Assembly (NCBI GenBank): GCA_036004405.1
Contig: DASYRM010000168.1
Coordinates: 1 to 45,624 of the forward strand
Source of the DNA: DASYRM01 sp036004405
GTDB lineage: Bacteria > Acidobacteriota > Vicinamibacteria > Vicinamibacterales > UBA2999
DNA: 45,624 nucleotides
Direction: 5' to 3'
Each line of letters starts with the position of its first letter. Position 1 is the stretch's first letter. The notes beneath the pieces are model-generated. The model worked only from the letters and a program-made list of their open reading frames with translations, was not told the DNA's origin and searched no databases. The translations under genes and the position numbers were made by a program. Below, in pieces: positions 26,501 to 32,440 of the stretch.

Positions 26501-27885
26501 CACCGGCGCGCGGCCAGCTCGCGCTCGCGGTCGAGCAGCAGGGCGTAGGCGAAATTGGGCGCAAAGGTCACGGTGGCGCGATAGCGCTCGAGGGCGTCGA
26601 GCCACGTACACGGATCCTGCACCACCGCGGGCGTGGGCAGGTGGACCTGATGGGCCCCCAGATACACGTCGCGCAGATGGAAGTAGATCAGGCCCGCCAC
26701 GTGATCGAGCGGCATCCAGTTCAGCGACACATCGGCGTGGGTGAATCCGTTGACGATCTGCGACGCGCGCGTGCGGGCCAGCAGGTTGCGGTGGGTCAAC
26801 GTCACCGCCTTGGGCGTGCCGGTGCTGCCCGAGGTCATCATCAGCAGCGCGACGTCGTCGGGGCGCGCGCGATGCAGCGGCGCGCCCGCGCCACCGCGGA
26901 GGCTGTCGATGCCGCGGACCTGGCAGCGATCGCCGGCCGGGACGAGCGCGCCGGCCGCCGCCGCGGCGCCGCCGCTGGCCAGCACGGCCGCCGGGCGCGT
27001 CACGCGCCAGGCCCCGCGCACGGCCTCGAGCGCCGGCGACGGCTGGTCGTAGCGCGCCGGCGCGGCGGCCGGGACGGGCACGAAGCCACCGAGCACGCAC
27101 GCCCAGAACGCCGGGAGGAAATCTCGATGCTGCGGCAGCAGGAGCAGCACGCGGTCGCCCGGCGCGAGCCCCATGCCGCGCAGGCCGGCCAGCAGCTGCT
27201 CGGCATACCCGAGCAGATCGCCGTACGACTGGTAGCGCTCGGAGCCGTCGGCCGCCACGTAAGTCAGCCCGCGCCGGGCCCGTCGGCCGCCGATCGCGGC
27301 CCGGCACAGCACGTCGCTCAGCACCGCGGGCCCGCTCGGGTCGTCCGCTGGCAGCGGGCCGCCGTCGGCAATCGCCGGTCGGCCGCCGGGCACGACTGCG
27401 CGAGGGGCGCCGACGCCGGCGGACTGCTCGCGAGCGGCGGACTCGGCGCGCCGCCGGCCGGGGCGCAGCTCGGGCGCCAGGAGATCGTCGATGTGCAGGG
27501 GGCTTTCGACCGGACGCGGCTCGCGCACGAGCGCCGCCACGTGCGACACGCCGGCGATACCGCGCACCAGCGCCTCCCACGCCGCCGCGACCGCGACGTC
27601 GGCCAGCGGCTGCGTGGTAAGGGCGTTCAGGTCCGGGAGCCCGTCCGGTAGATAGGGGATCGACGCGACCGACGCGAACGTGGTCGCGCCGGACAGGCCG
27701 CTGGCCGCCAGATGCGCCCGCAGCTCGTCGTCGGCGACCGCGAAGCGGCGGACCACGTAGGCCACCGTCTCGGCGCCACCGTCCGGCCGCTGGCGGACCT
27801 CCACCGCGCAGTCGTCGAGCGCGGGGTGCGCGAGCAGCGCCGACTGGGTCGACGCGATCGCCGTCTGCGGGACCGGGTGCGTCAT
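20536..27885 (-). CDS. Nonribosomal peptide synthetase: acyl ligase-KR-PCP-C-A-PCP, with flanking pseudo-Asub segments
   Basis: A 2449-residue protein. Residues about 14-92 resemble the C-terminal subdomain of an adenylation domain (HPALDDCAVEVRQRPDG, AYVV) but precede any core. An adenylate-forming ligase follows (about 185-725; TSGSTGTPKAVTLTH, NWMPLDHVAGLIYFHLRDVY, GREKDVIIVN, KTSLGKIQRTEL). It lacks the amino-acid-type FDA motif, so it probably activates an acyl or keto acid. KR (about 745-1190; TGGAGGV at 974-980, Ser1103, Tyr1116) and a second A-subdomain remnant (PRMPLLPTGEVDRAQL, 1248-1263) come next. Then PCP1 (Ser1312), C (about 1365-1800; HHIAIDG, His1496), A (about 1830-2325; YTSGSTGRPKG, NLYGPTE) and PCP2 (GGTS, Ser2371). 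By eye the A-domain pocket reads D-A-F-T-T-A-L-I-W-K, largely hydrophobic; the substrate is not assigned. There is no thioesterase; the chain passes to the PKS. Confidence 0.93.
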   Translation of the reverse strand: MTHPVPQTAIASTQSALLAHPALDDCAVEVRQRPDGGAETVAYVVRRFAVADDELRAHLAASGLSGATTFASVASIPYLPDGLPDLNALTTQPLADVAVAAAWEALVRGIAGVSHVAALVREPRPVESPLHIDDLLAPELRPGRRRAESAAREQSAGVGAPRAVVPGGRPAIADGGPLPADDPSGPAVLSDVLCRAAIGGRRARRGLTYVAADGSERYQSYGDLLGYAEQLLAGLRGMGLAPGDRVLLLLPQHRDFLPAFWACVLGGFVPVPAAAPARYDQPSPALEAVRGAWRVTRPAAVLASGGAAAAAGALVPAGDRCQVRGIDSLRGGAGAPLHRARPDDVALLMMTSGSTGTPKAVTLTHRNLLARTRASQIVNGFTHADVSLNWMPLDHVAGLIYFHLRDVYLGAHQVHLPTPAVVQDPCTWLDALERYRATVTFAPNFAYALLLDRERELAARRWDLSSVRYVLNGAEAIVARTARRFLTALAPHGLRPTVMRPAWGMSETSSGVTYSDGFTLETTTDDQPFVEVGAPIPSVAMRVVDDHDVVVNEGVVGRLQISGATVMQGYFESPDQTREAFTSDGWFKTGDLATIRGGRVTVTGREKDVIIVNSVNYYSHAIESVVDAIDGVEPSFTAAVAVRRGTDTDSLSIFFVPRSTEPATLAALLLRIRAEVARAIGVTAEYLVPVAPADVPKTSLGKIQRTELARELIAGGFDDRLKIVAALLGTDDVVPSWFFRRVWRAKALVQGHGSLDGRRVVLFDPGGAAGESLRRELAARGAAVVSVAAGDAYARLGADRFVIAPARSSDYAALVDALLAEAPLDYLVHGWSAASPDADDDALLATGAVSVLLLIQALARAQPKSGVALTCVATHTHRVMAGDEIAPARAALAAIVASAPQELGWLRARHIDVPAHDPAVAARLAADEHAAAGPDRDVAYRDGRRFVWGLDRASFGAASWPDVPLIRGGCYLVTGGAGGVAEHVVALLRETVDARVLLIGRRPLEQAASRPLHRLVADGDVAYAVADVCDEEALSNAVVAHEGRCGRRLDGVVHLAGTYHEAAIESETADALLATIRPKLAGTINVHRLLAARGGGVLVAGSSVAGIFGGANIASYAAASACQSAFAQQHAGRGVVQQYCMAWSTWDDTGLSRGYRSDLPRSRGYLPMSPARARVSLLAGLAAGQGTLVVGLDGAHRSVRRYLGAPMPELVELFHDGAEPAAVEQAMTGAEIRDRFGLRSTAIATCVPRMPLLPTGEVDRAQLVATGGKAVSRPRQAPRSEAERALAEVWRRVLNASAIDVDDNFFDHGGDSLTALRLTGALRETLGVELPPRVVFEASTFAELARAIEAARPAAPAAATAAPATVAPLSEGQRALWLLHALAPASAALNIGFTARVRTRVDPAALARAWQALVDRHPTLRTVFPVEDGAPVRRVLTSAAVPCGVDNASGWSDDDVLAAIAAEIDRPFDLAAGPVVRVRLWQRGEGDAFLAATFHHIAIDGGSLWLCLSELGDLYDRACRGALAAVDEDSGFERYLQRQARLTGGADRARHLEFWRAHLDGRGQPASFAPDRPRPAQPRYAGASHRFGLGAPLSGRLRQLAREHRCTVQMVVFALFETLLARHAGQDDVTVGYLSSGRSAAELDRVVGYLANPLPLRARVPADLPFAALLQTTRDAVLEAMTHDELPFPLVAQALEPQRDPGRSPLFQVLFVYEKPAVRADQHAGAFALGHPGASMRLGALALESLPFAAQREGQYDVTLVLGDVGDELEVSFDYRTEPYEAATIERLGRQLVRLAESASARAETPLAELAMLDDAELAAIRAINEPALPLPATTFHALVAAHAAVRPESPALAFEGAYLSYAELEARAGRLAAALVSRGLTPGAIVGLCAERSFDLVVGALAILKAGGAFLPLDPAYPPERLAFMLDDSGAPFVVTHRGLGDRLGSYAGGIVDIEGALSDEARPAEDADRAVVHVTDRDLAYVIYTSGSTGRPKGVLLEHRGLVNVALEQQRLFGAGPGSRVLQFASISFDAAVFDLAMALGSGATLHLAPPEAILPGSPLLRTLREQAITIVTLPPSALIATPDTQLPALEVITVAGEACPAELVDRWAPGRRFFNLYGPTEATIWATATRCTSGGGTPSIGRPIANTEAYVLDERGALAPIGVAGELYLGGAGLARAYHRRDDLTRASFVPHPFGPAGARLYKTGDRARLSANGELEFLGRLDAQVKVRGYRIELGEIDTRLAELPGVEQAVTVVGGGGLDAARLLAYVTPRAGASLAAHELRAALRVRLPEFMVPSIVTVLEALPLTPSGKIDRARLPAAGEAEATGETFVAPTPGVEAAIADIWKDVLGVSRVGVTDNFFDLGGTSLLIARVHARLETLAPGAFSMVDLFGLPTVQMLALRLAGAGSESVSGTDRRGALAAGRARLAAAAGRRAAAREERESRP

Positions 27886-27904
27886 CGTGAGTCCACGGGC
27901 CCCG

Positions 27905-29362
27905 TCAGTGCTGACGGACGATCTCGAGAATCAGCTGCTCGCGTGGACGGCTCTTCTTCTCCATCGGGACGCGATCCCACGCGAGATCGATGCGGTCGAG
28001 GGTGGACTGGGAATAGTTCCGCTCGATCCAGGGATAGAGCGCCCGGTAGTCCGCGTAGCGGGTGAGGTGCGCCCAGGCGAGCGTGTTCGACGGCACCTTC
28101 ATCCCGTGCCGCATCGCGGCTTCGTACTGCGGCGTCCCCGGATACGGGGTGAAGCATTTCGGACCGCTCACCGAGATGTACGGCTCGCCGTGCAGGCGCT
28201 CGATCAGATCGAGCGTCTCGTTGACGGATTTGTCGGTCTCTTCCGGAAATCCCACGATCATGGAAAAGCGCAGCGGCAGCCCCACGTCGCGCGAGATCTC
28301 GACCAGGCGGGTGTAGTCCTTGGCCTTGGTGCCCTTCTGCATCAGGTTGAGCGTGTCCTGGCTGGCCGACTCGGTGCCGACGAACACCTGCATGCAGCCG
28401 GTCTCCTTGAGGAAGTGATAGAGGTCGGCCTCGCGCGTCTCGCCGGTGTCGCTCCACTTGTTGCTCTTCGCCATCAGCTGGCTGGCGCGCGCCTCGAGCA
28501 GGTAGCCGAAGTTGCGCTCGCGCATGATCTTGAAGATGTTGCGCGCCCGCTGGATGTGCGCCTCGCGCTCCTTGCCGAAGATCATGTCGTCCCACAGGCC
28601 GACGCCGTCCATGACGGTGCCGCTGTCCGCCAGGCGCTTCTCGAGATAGCCGAGCTGCTCCTTCACCCACGTCTCGCTGTGCGCGCGCCACGTCAGGTCG
28701 GTGTCGAGGCCGTCGCGCTGCATCTCGTCCTTGAGCGCCGCCGTGCGGGCCACCTCCCAGCAGAAGTTGCACTTGTAGGTGCAGCCGCGGCTGGTGAGCA
28801 GGTAGTAGAGGATGTTCTTCTTCTTGAACTCGCTCTTCGCGTGCACCGAGTGCGACTCGGGGAACACGTACTTCGAGATGTCGATGTCCTCCCACTGCGG
28901 CCGGTAGTCGTCGAGGCGCGGCGGCGTCTGCACGCGCACCAGCTTGTCCTCGGGGAGCTGCCCGGTGGTCGCAATCTGCATCAAGAGCCGCGGCAGCGTG
29001 ATCTCGGCTTCACCCGACACCACCACGTCGATGTAGTCCTCTTTCACCGTCTGGTGCCACACGATCGTCGGGTGCATGCCGCCCCAGACCACGGGGATGT
29101 GCTTGCGGGTGATGTTGTAGGTGGCCTGCACGTGCATCGAGTGCTTGACGAAGTCGACGATCTCCGGCGCGGTCATCACCGAACAGCCCACCGCGATCGG
29201 GTCGTACTTGGAGATCAGCGAGTCGAGCACGTCGGTGGACGCATCGCTCGGCATCACGTGGGTGATGATCCCGTGCGGCAGGAGCGCGTTGGTGAGATAC
29301 ATCGCTCCCATCTGGGGATAGTTCGACCGCTGCACGATGAGAATGAAATGCCGCTCAGCCAA
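27905..29362 (-). CDS. B12-binding-domain radical SAM enzyme
   Basis: About 485 residues. A TTG at 29362 is preferred as start because AAGGAG lies 6 nt before it and it overlaps the upstream gene's stop by 8 nt; a TTG at 29383 would add seven residues. The N-terminal half (about 5-140) is a cobalamin-binding-like Rossmann domain (VGCSVMTAPEIVDFVKH, VVWGGMHPT, DVVVSGEAE), without the DxHxxG motif of base-off B12 binding. The radical SAM domain has the 4Fe-4S triad C-TYK-C-NF-C (Cys194, 198 and 201 from this start) after LLTSRG, then VFVGTESASQDTLNLMQKG and MIVGFPEET. Such enzymes often methylate unactivated carbons or do ring chemistry. Placed 19 nt before the NRPS, it probably modifies the NRPS-PKS product or its starter acid. 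An anaerobic-type cofactor need is expected from the family. Confidence 0.88.
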   Translation of the reverse strand: MAERHFILIVQRSNYPQMGAMYLTNALLPHGIITHVMPSDASTDVLDSLISKYDPIAVGCSVMTAPEIVDFVKHSMHVQATYNITRKHIPVVWGGMHPTIVWHQTVKEDYIDVVVSGEAEITLPRLLMQIATTGQLPEDKLVRVQTPPRLDDYRPQWEDIDISKYVFPESHSVHAKSEFKKKNILYYLLTSRGCTYKCNFCWEVARTAALKDEMQRDGLDTDLTWRAHSETWVKEQLGYLEKRLADSGTVMDGVGLWDDMIFGKEREAHIQRARNIFKIMRERNFGYLLEARASQLMAKSNKWSDTGETREADLYHFLKETGCMQVFVGTESASQDTLNLMQKGTKAKDYTRLVEISRDVGLPLRFSMIVGFPEETDKSVNETLDLIERLHGEPYISVSGPKCFTPYPGTPQYEAAMRHGMKVPSNTLAWAHLTRYADYRALYPWIERNYSQSTLDRIDLAWDRVPMEKKSRPREQLILEIVRQH

Positions 29363-30812
29363 TGGGGGCTCCTTGTGGCGCAACCGCGCCCGATCGGTGG
29401 AGGCTCGCGAAGATCTGCTGCAGCGAGGCGGCCCGCGCCTGCCACGTGAACTGCTGGACGTCGGCCCTCGATTGCGGGACGGTTCGGACAGCGTCGAGAA
29501 AGGCGTCGGGAGACACGGTGGCGTCGGCGGCTTCGCCGAGGTCGATTCCCACCTGCTGCTGTTCGAGGATCGACCAGACCGCGTCCTTCGGCCCGACCAT
29601 CAGCACCGGACGGCGCGCCCCAAGGTACTCCCACAGCTTGCTGGGAATGAAACCCCTTATGGCATCGTTGCCGGCGGCCGCGGTGACCGTCGAGATCAGG
29701 AACGCATCGGCGGCGAGCAGATACGGCGGCAGATCGTGATGCACGACCGTGCCGTGGTGGCGGTACTCGAAACGCATGCCGAACGGGTTGCGGGCGCCCT
29801 CGAACACGTCGGTGCCCACGGCGTGCACGACCAGCCGCTGGCCGCGCGCTGCCACGCCCGCCTCGAGCCGGTTGAGGGCGTCGACCAGTCGCCGGAGGTG
29901 CTCGGCGCCAACGCCCTCCATGACGCCGACGTGGAGCAGGTGCACCTCCCCGTCGGCTTTCGCAAACGGCACCGGGCGCGCCTCGGCACCCTCGAAGTCC
30001 GCCTCGTCGAAGGCGCTCGGCACCACGTGCATGGCGCGCGCCTCGAGCCCGAACGCCTGGGCGAGGTCGGCGCGAATCTGCTCGCTCTGCGTGATCACGC
30101 AGTCGGCGCGCTGCAGCACGTGCCGCTGGAACGCGAGGTCGCGGGCATCGCGCGCCTCCGTCTTACGAAATCCCACCAGCGACTTGATCCAGAGCGGACC
30201 GCCATAGCGGTAGTCGGCCACCCACCGCACGCCCAGCCAGCGAAGCAGCCTCCCCGGCAGGTGCGCGCTTTCGGGGAACGACGTCGTATAGATCACGTCG
30301 TAGCCGTAGCGAAGCTGCAGCCACGCACAGCGCAGCGCCGCGAGGGCCCCCCACAACATGAGGTGATCTGGGAAATAGGTGGCCATCGCGAAGCGCCGAT
30401 ACAGCCCCCCCTGCCTGATTGCCGACGGCTTGCCGCCGTGAACCGCGGTTTCCGACGTCCCTGTCGCTTTATTCGACGGCGCCGACACTCCTGAAGCGGC
30501 TGGCCCCGGAGCGCGCTCGACGGGCGTCTCCGCCGGACGCCGGCCTCGCAGACGCCTGGCCAGCGCCGGCAGCACGTCGTGCGGGATCGGCGTCGGCACC
30601 CGGAAGACGCGCGGCGGCCGCTCGACGTCGCGCAGCAGGCTCTCGTCGCGGGTGGCGCCGGCAAAGCGCCGGCTCTCGCCGTGGGTGACGAAATCGACCC
30701 GGCAGACCGCCGGATCCAGGTACTTATAGACCTTGATCGGGCGGTACGCCCCGCTGCTCATTCGCGGCGGGAAGTCGAACGTCACCCAGAGAATGCGAAT
30801 CGGCGTGTGCAT
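29355..30812 (-). CDS. Glycosyltransferase, GT4-like (GT-B), with Pro/Ala/Ser-rich insertion
   Basis: A 485-residue protein starting MHTPIRILWVTFDFPPRMSS, first gene of the large minus-strand operon. The acceptor domain begins at residue 5. The donor half contains VHLLHVGVMEGVGAEHLRRL and GFIPSKLWEYLGARRPVLMV, the position of the usual donor-binding E-x7-E helix, with Glu in KLWEYLG. Residues about 91-137 are a low-complexity Pro/Ala/Ser/Gly segment absent from normal GT4 enzymes, and its DNA contains short GC-rich inverted repeats. No strong ribosome site precedes the ATG, and longer in-frame extensions upstream lack family similarity. It probably glycosylates the NRPS-PKS product or a linked surface molecule; this is inferred from operon position only. 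Confidence 0.8.
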   Translation of the reverse strand: MHTPIRILWVTFDFPPRMSSGAYRPIKVYKYLDPAVCRVDFVTHGESRRFAGATRDESLLRDVERPPRVFRVPTPIPHDVLPALARRLRGRRPAETPVERAPGPAASGVSAPSNKATGTSETAVHGGKPSAIRQGGLYRRFAMATYFPDHLMLWGALAALRCAWLQLRYGYDVIYTTSFPESAHLPGRLLRWLGVRWVADYRYGGPLWIKSLVGFRKTEARDARDLAFQRHVLQRADCVITQSEQIRADLAQAFGLEARAMHVVPSAFDEADFEGAEARPVPFAKADGEVHLLHVGVMEGVGAEHLRRLVDALNRLEAGVAARGQRLVVHAVGTDVFEGARNPFGMRFEYRHHGTVVHHDLPPYLLAADAFLISTVTAAAGNDAIRGFIPSKLWEYLGARRPVLMVGPKDAVWSILEQQQVGIDLGEAADATVSPDAFLDAVRTVPQSRADVQQFTWQARAASLQQIFASLHRSGAVAPQGAPIG

Positions 30813-30941
30813 CGTTTTCGGGGGCTTTGCCCATTGGCCCGCGCGCCCCACCCTGGCTGCCTGACAGGCCGACGACGCCCACCAACCGCCGACTCTTACA
30901 GGTCCACCCGTGATCTGGCGAGTAAGTAACGGCTCATCGGT

Positions 30942-30957
30942 AGCAATCCGGCGGCCA
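30942..30957 (-). promoter_or_regulatory. Candidate sigma-54 promoter of the large minus-strand operon
   Basis: Read on the minus strand the 16 bases are TGGCCGCCGGATTGCT. The TGGC at -24 and TTGCT at -12 both match the consensus, with GG and GC exactly 10 nt apart (plus-strand cc at 30955-30956 and gc at 30943-30944). The transcript would start near 30931 and leave a leader of about 120 nt before the glycosyltransferase ATG at 30812. It is the best -24/-12 match of the three in the window. Confidence 0.45.
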
Positions 30958-31149
30958 TCTCGCGGATCGGCGTGGAGTCGGAGATTTCCCAGCTCGTTCA
31001 CGACGATGCGACAGGGCGGCGAGGAACATACGACGTAGCGCCGACGAAAGTCTTCTCTACGTGGGACCAACGGCCCGGCGAACCGGTCGCAGACGAACGC
31101 CGTGCGAGAGTCTGCTGCGAACTCTGAACAACGACGCCAAGCACATCTG

Positions 31150-31165
31150 GGGTACGGCTCTTGCG
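31150..31165 (+). promoter_or_regulatory. Candidate sigma-54 promoter of the exopolysaccharide operon
   Basis: GGGTACGGCTCTTGCG has the -24 GG at 31151-31152 and the -12 GC at 31163-31164 with 10 nt between. ACG after the GG and TTGC at -12 also match the consensus TGGCACG-N4-TTGCW. The transcript would start near 31176, about 65 nt before the ops-like element and 155 nt before the first ATG. Confidence 0.42.
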
Positions 31166-31226
31166 TCGGCGGGGCACGCACCATGCGGAACGTGTTTCCG
31201 TCTTGCGCTTGCCGCCGCATCGCCGC

Positions 31227-31253
31227 GCTGTAAGCGAGAGGGCGGTAGCCTGC
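31227..31253 (+). promoter_or_regulatory. ops/JUMPStart-like antitermination element
   Basis: GGGCGGTAGCCTGC at 31240-31253 matches the enterobacterial ops core (GGGCGGTAGCGTGC) at 13 of 14 bases. Thirteen bases further upstream GCTGTAA (31227-31233) is also present at the same distance as in the JUMPStart consensus as I remember it. The ops site in non-template DNA pauses RNA polymerase and recruits RfaH, a NusG paralogue, for long polysaccharide operons. The orientation is correct, 78 nt before the first glycosyltransferase. The mismatch falls at ops position 10, which pairs with position 3 in the known DNA hairpin, so a local RfaH-like protein would need altered recognition. Confidence 0.5.
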
Positions 31254-31330
31254 AGTCCGCCGCCTCTCCACCCACAAATCGTGCCGTTTTCCTTAGCAAA
31301 TCAAGCGATTACGATTCTGTCAGCCCCCTG

Positions 31331-32440
31331 ATGCGGATCGGCATGATCGGCCTCAAAGGTGTTCCGTACCCGGCCGGCATCGAAAACTTCACGGAACAGG
31401 TCGGCTGGCGTCTCTCGGAGCGCGGACACGAAGTCACCGTCTACGTCCGCCCCTACGTCCAGGTCGGCGATCGATTCCGCGGGATGCGCATCCGCCACCT
31501 GCCGTCGATCAACACCAAGCATCTCGACGCCCTGACCCACTCGGCGGTGGCATCGCTGGCGGTACTCTTCGAGGACGTGGACATCGTCCACTACCATGCC
31601 CTCGGTCCGAGCGTCTTTTCAGCTCTCCCCCGCTTGATGGGCAAGAAGACGATCGCCCACATCCACGGGCTCGATTGGCGGCGCGCGAAATGGTCGGCGT
31701 TTGCGAGCCGTTGCCTCCGCGCGGCGGAATACGCGGCGGTCTACTTCCCGCACCGCACGCTGGCGGTCTCTCGGGAGCTGCAAGGCTATTTGCAGCAGAA
31801 ATACGGCAAGGCAGTCGCCTACGTGCCGACCGGAGTCGAGTGCTACGAGTACCGGCCGCCGCAAGAGATCAGGCGCTGGGGACTGGATCGCGACAACTAT
31901 GTGCTGTTCCTCTCGCGGCTGGTGCCGGAGAAGGGGTGTCACTATTTGATCGAAGCGTTCAACCAGCTCAAAACCGGCAAGCGGCTCGTGATCGCTGGCT
32001 CGGGCACGCACACTGATGCGTACGAGGCATCGCTGAAGCGCGCGGCCGGACCAAACGTGCTCTTCACCGGCACGGTCACGGGACGCACGCTCGAAGAGCT
32101 CTTTTCGAACGCCTACGTTTACGTACTGCCGTCGGACGTCGAGGGCTTGCCGCATACGGTGCTGCAGGCCCTCAGCTACGGGCGCTGCGTGGTCGCCAGC
32201 GACATCGCGCCGAACCTGGAGGCGCTCGGCGGCTGCGGTGTCACCTTTGCCGCCGGCAAGCCCGACGAACTGCGGAAGCGGCTGCAATACGTGCTCGAGT
32301 CTCCACGCCTCGTCGCCGAACAGGCCGGTGGCGCGCGCGCGCGGACGCGCGATCACTATTCGTGGGACTCCGTCGTGTCGCGGCTCGAAGAGATCTACGC
32401 CGGCTGTCTCGACGGCGCGCCTGGATCGGGGGAGCGTTGA
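31331..32440 (+). CDS. Glycosyltransferase, GT4 family (DUF1972-type N-terminus)
   Basis: A 369-residue protein starting MRIGMIGLKGVPYPAGIENF. The frame is open far upstream, but the family begins at this ATG. The N-terminal signature IGLKGVPYPAGIE plus RHLPSINTKHLDALTHS is typical of the DUF1972 rhamnosyl/glucosyltransferase group. The donor domain has FLSRLVPEKGCHYLIEAF and PSDVEGLPHTVLQALSYG, where the second acidic residue of the E-x7-E motif is Gln. It is first in a four-gene plus-strand operon, after the ops-like element. The stop overlaps the next start (TTGA). It is expected to add a sugar to a lipid-linked exopolysaccharide unit on the cytoplasmic side. Confidence 0.9.
   Translation: MRIGMIGLKGVPYPAGIENFTEQVGWRLSERGHEVTVYVRPYVQVGDRFRGMRIRHLPSINTKHLDALTHSAVASLAVLFEDVDIVHYHALGPSVFSALPRLMGKKTIAHIHGLDWRRAKWSAFASRCLRAAEYAAVYFPHRTLAVSRELQGYLQQKYGKAVAYVPTGVECYEYRPPQEIRRWGLDRDNYVLFLSRLVPEKGCHYLIEAFNQLKTGKRLVIAGSGTHTDAYEASLKRAAGPNVLFTGTVTGRTLEELFSNAYVYVLPSDVEGLPHTVLQALSYGRCVVASDIAPNLEALGGCGVTFAAGKPDELRKRLQYVLESPRLVAEQAGGARARTRDHYSWDSVVSRLEEIYAGCLDGAPGSGER

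Larger units (their letters stand above)
30813..31330. other. Divergent regulatory region (518 nt)
   Basis: No convincing gene lies here; frames open across it have no ribosome site and no family similarity. It separates the minus-strand NRPS-PKS operon from the plus-strand exopolysaccharide operon. It holds a candidate sigma-54 promoter for each side (30942-30957 and 31150-31165), an ops/JUMPStart-like element (31227-31253) and a 10-bp GC-rich stem overlapping it (31236-31245 with 31257-31268). I found no tRNA, no known riboswitch core and no terminator with a T tract. Confidence 0.6.

Noticed and set aside
20752..27651. Long plus-strand open frames opposite the NRPS (20752-24402 and 24496-27651)
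   Set aside because: Same antisense effect; no ribosome sites and no family similarity.
30813..31330. Cyclic-di-GMP or other riboswitch in the divergent leader
   Set aside because: I looked for the conserved GEMM-I core and similar motifs and found none; the stem near 31236-31268 alone is not a riboswitch signature.
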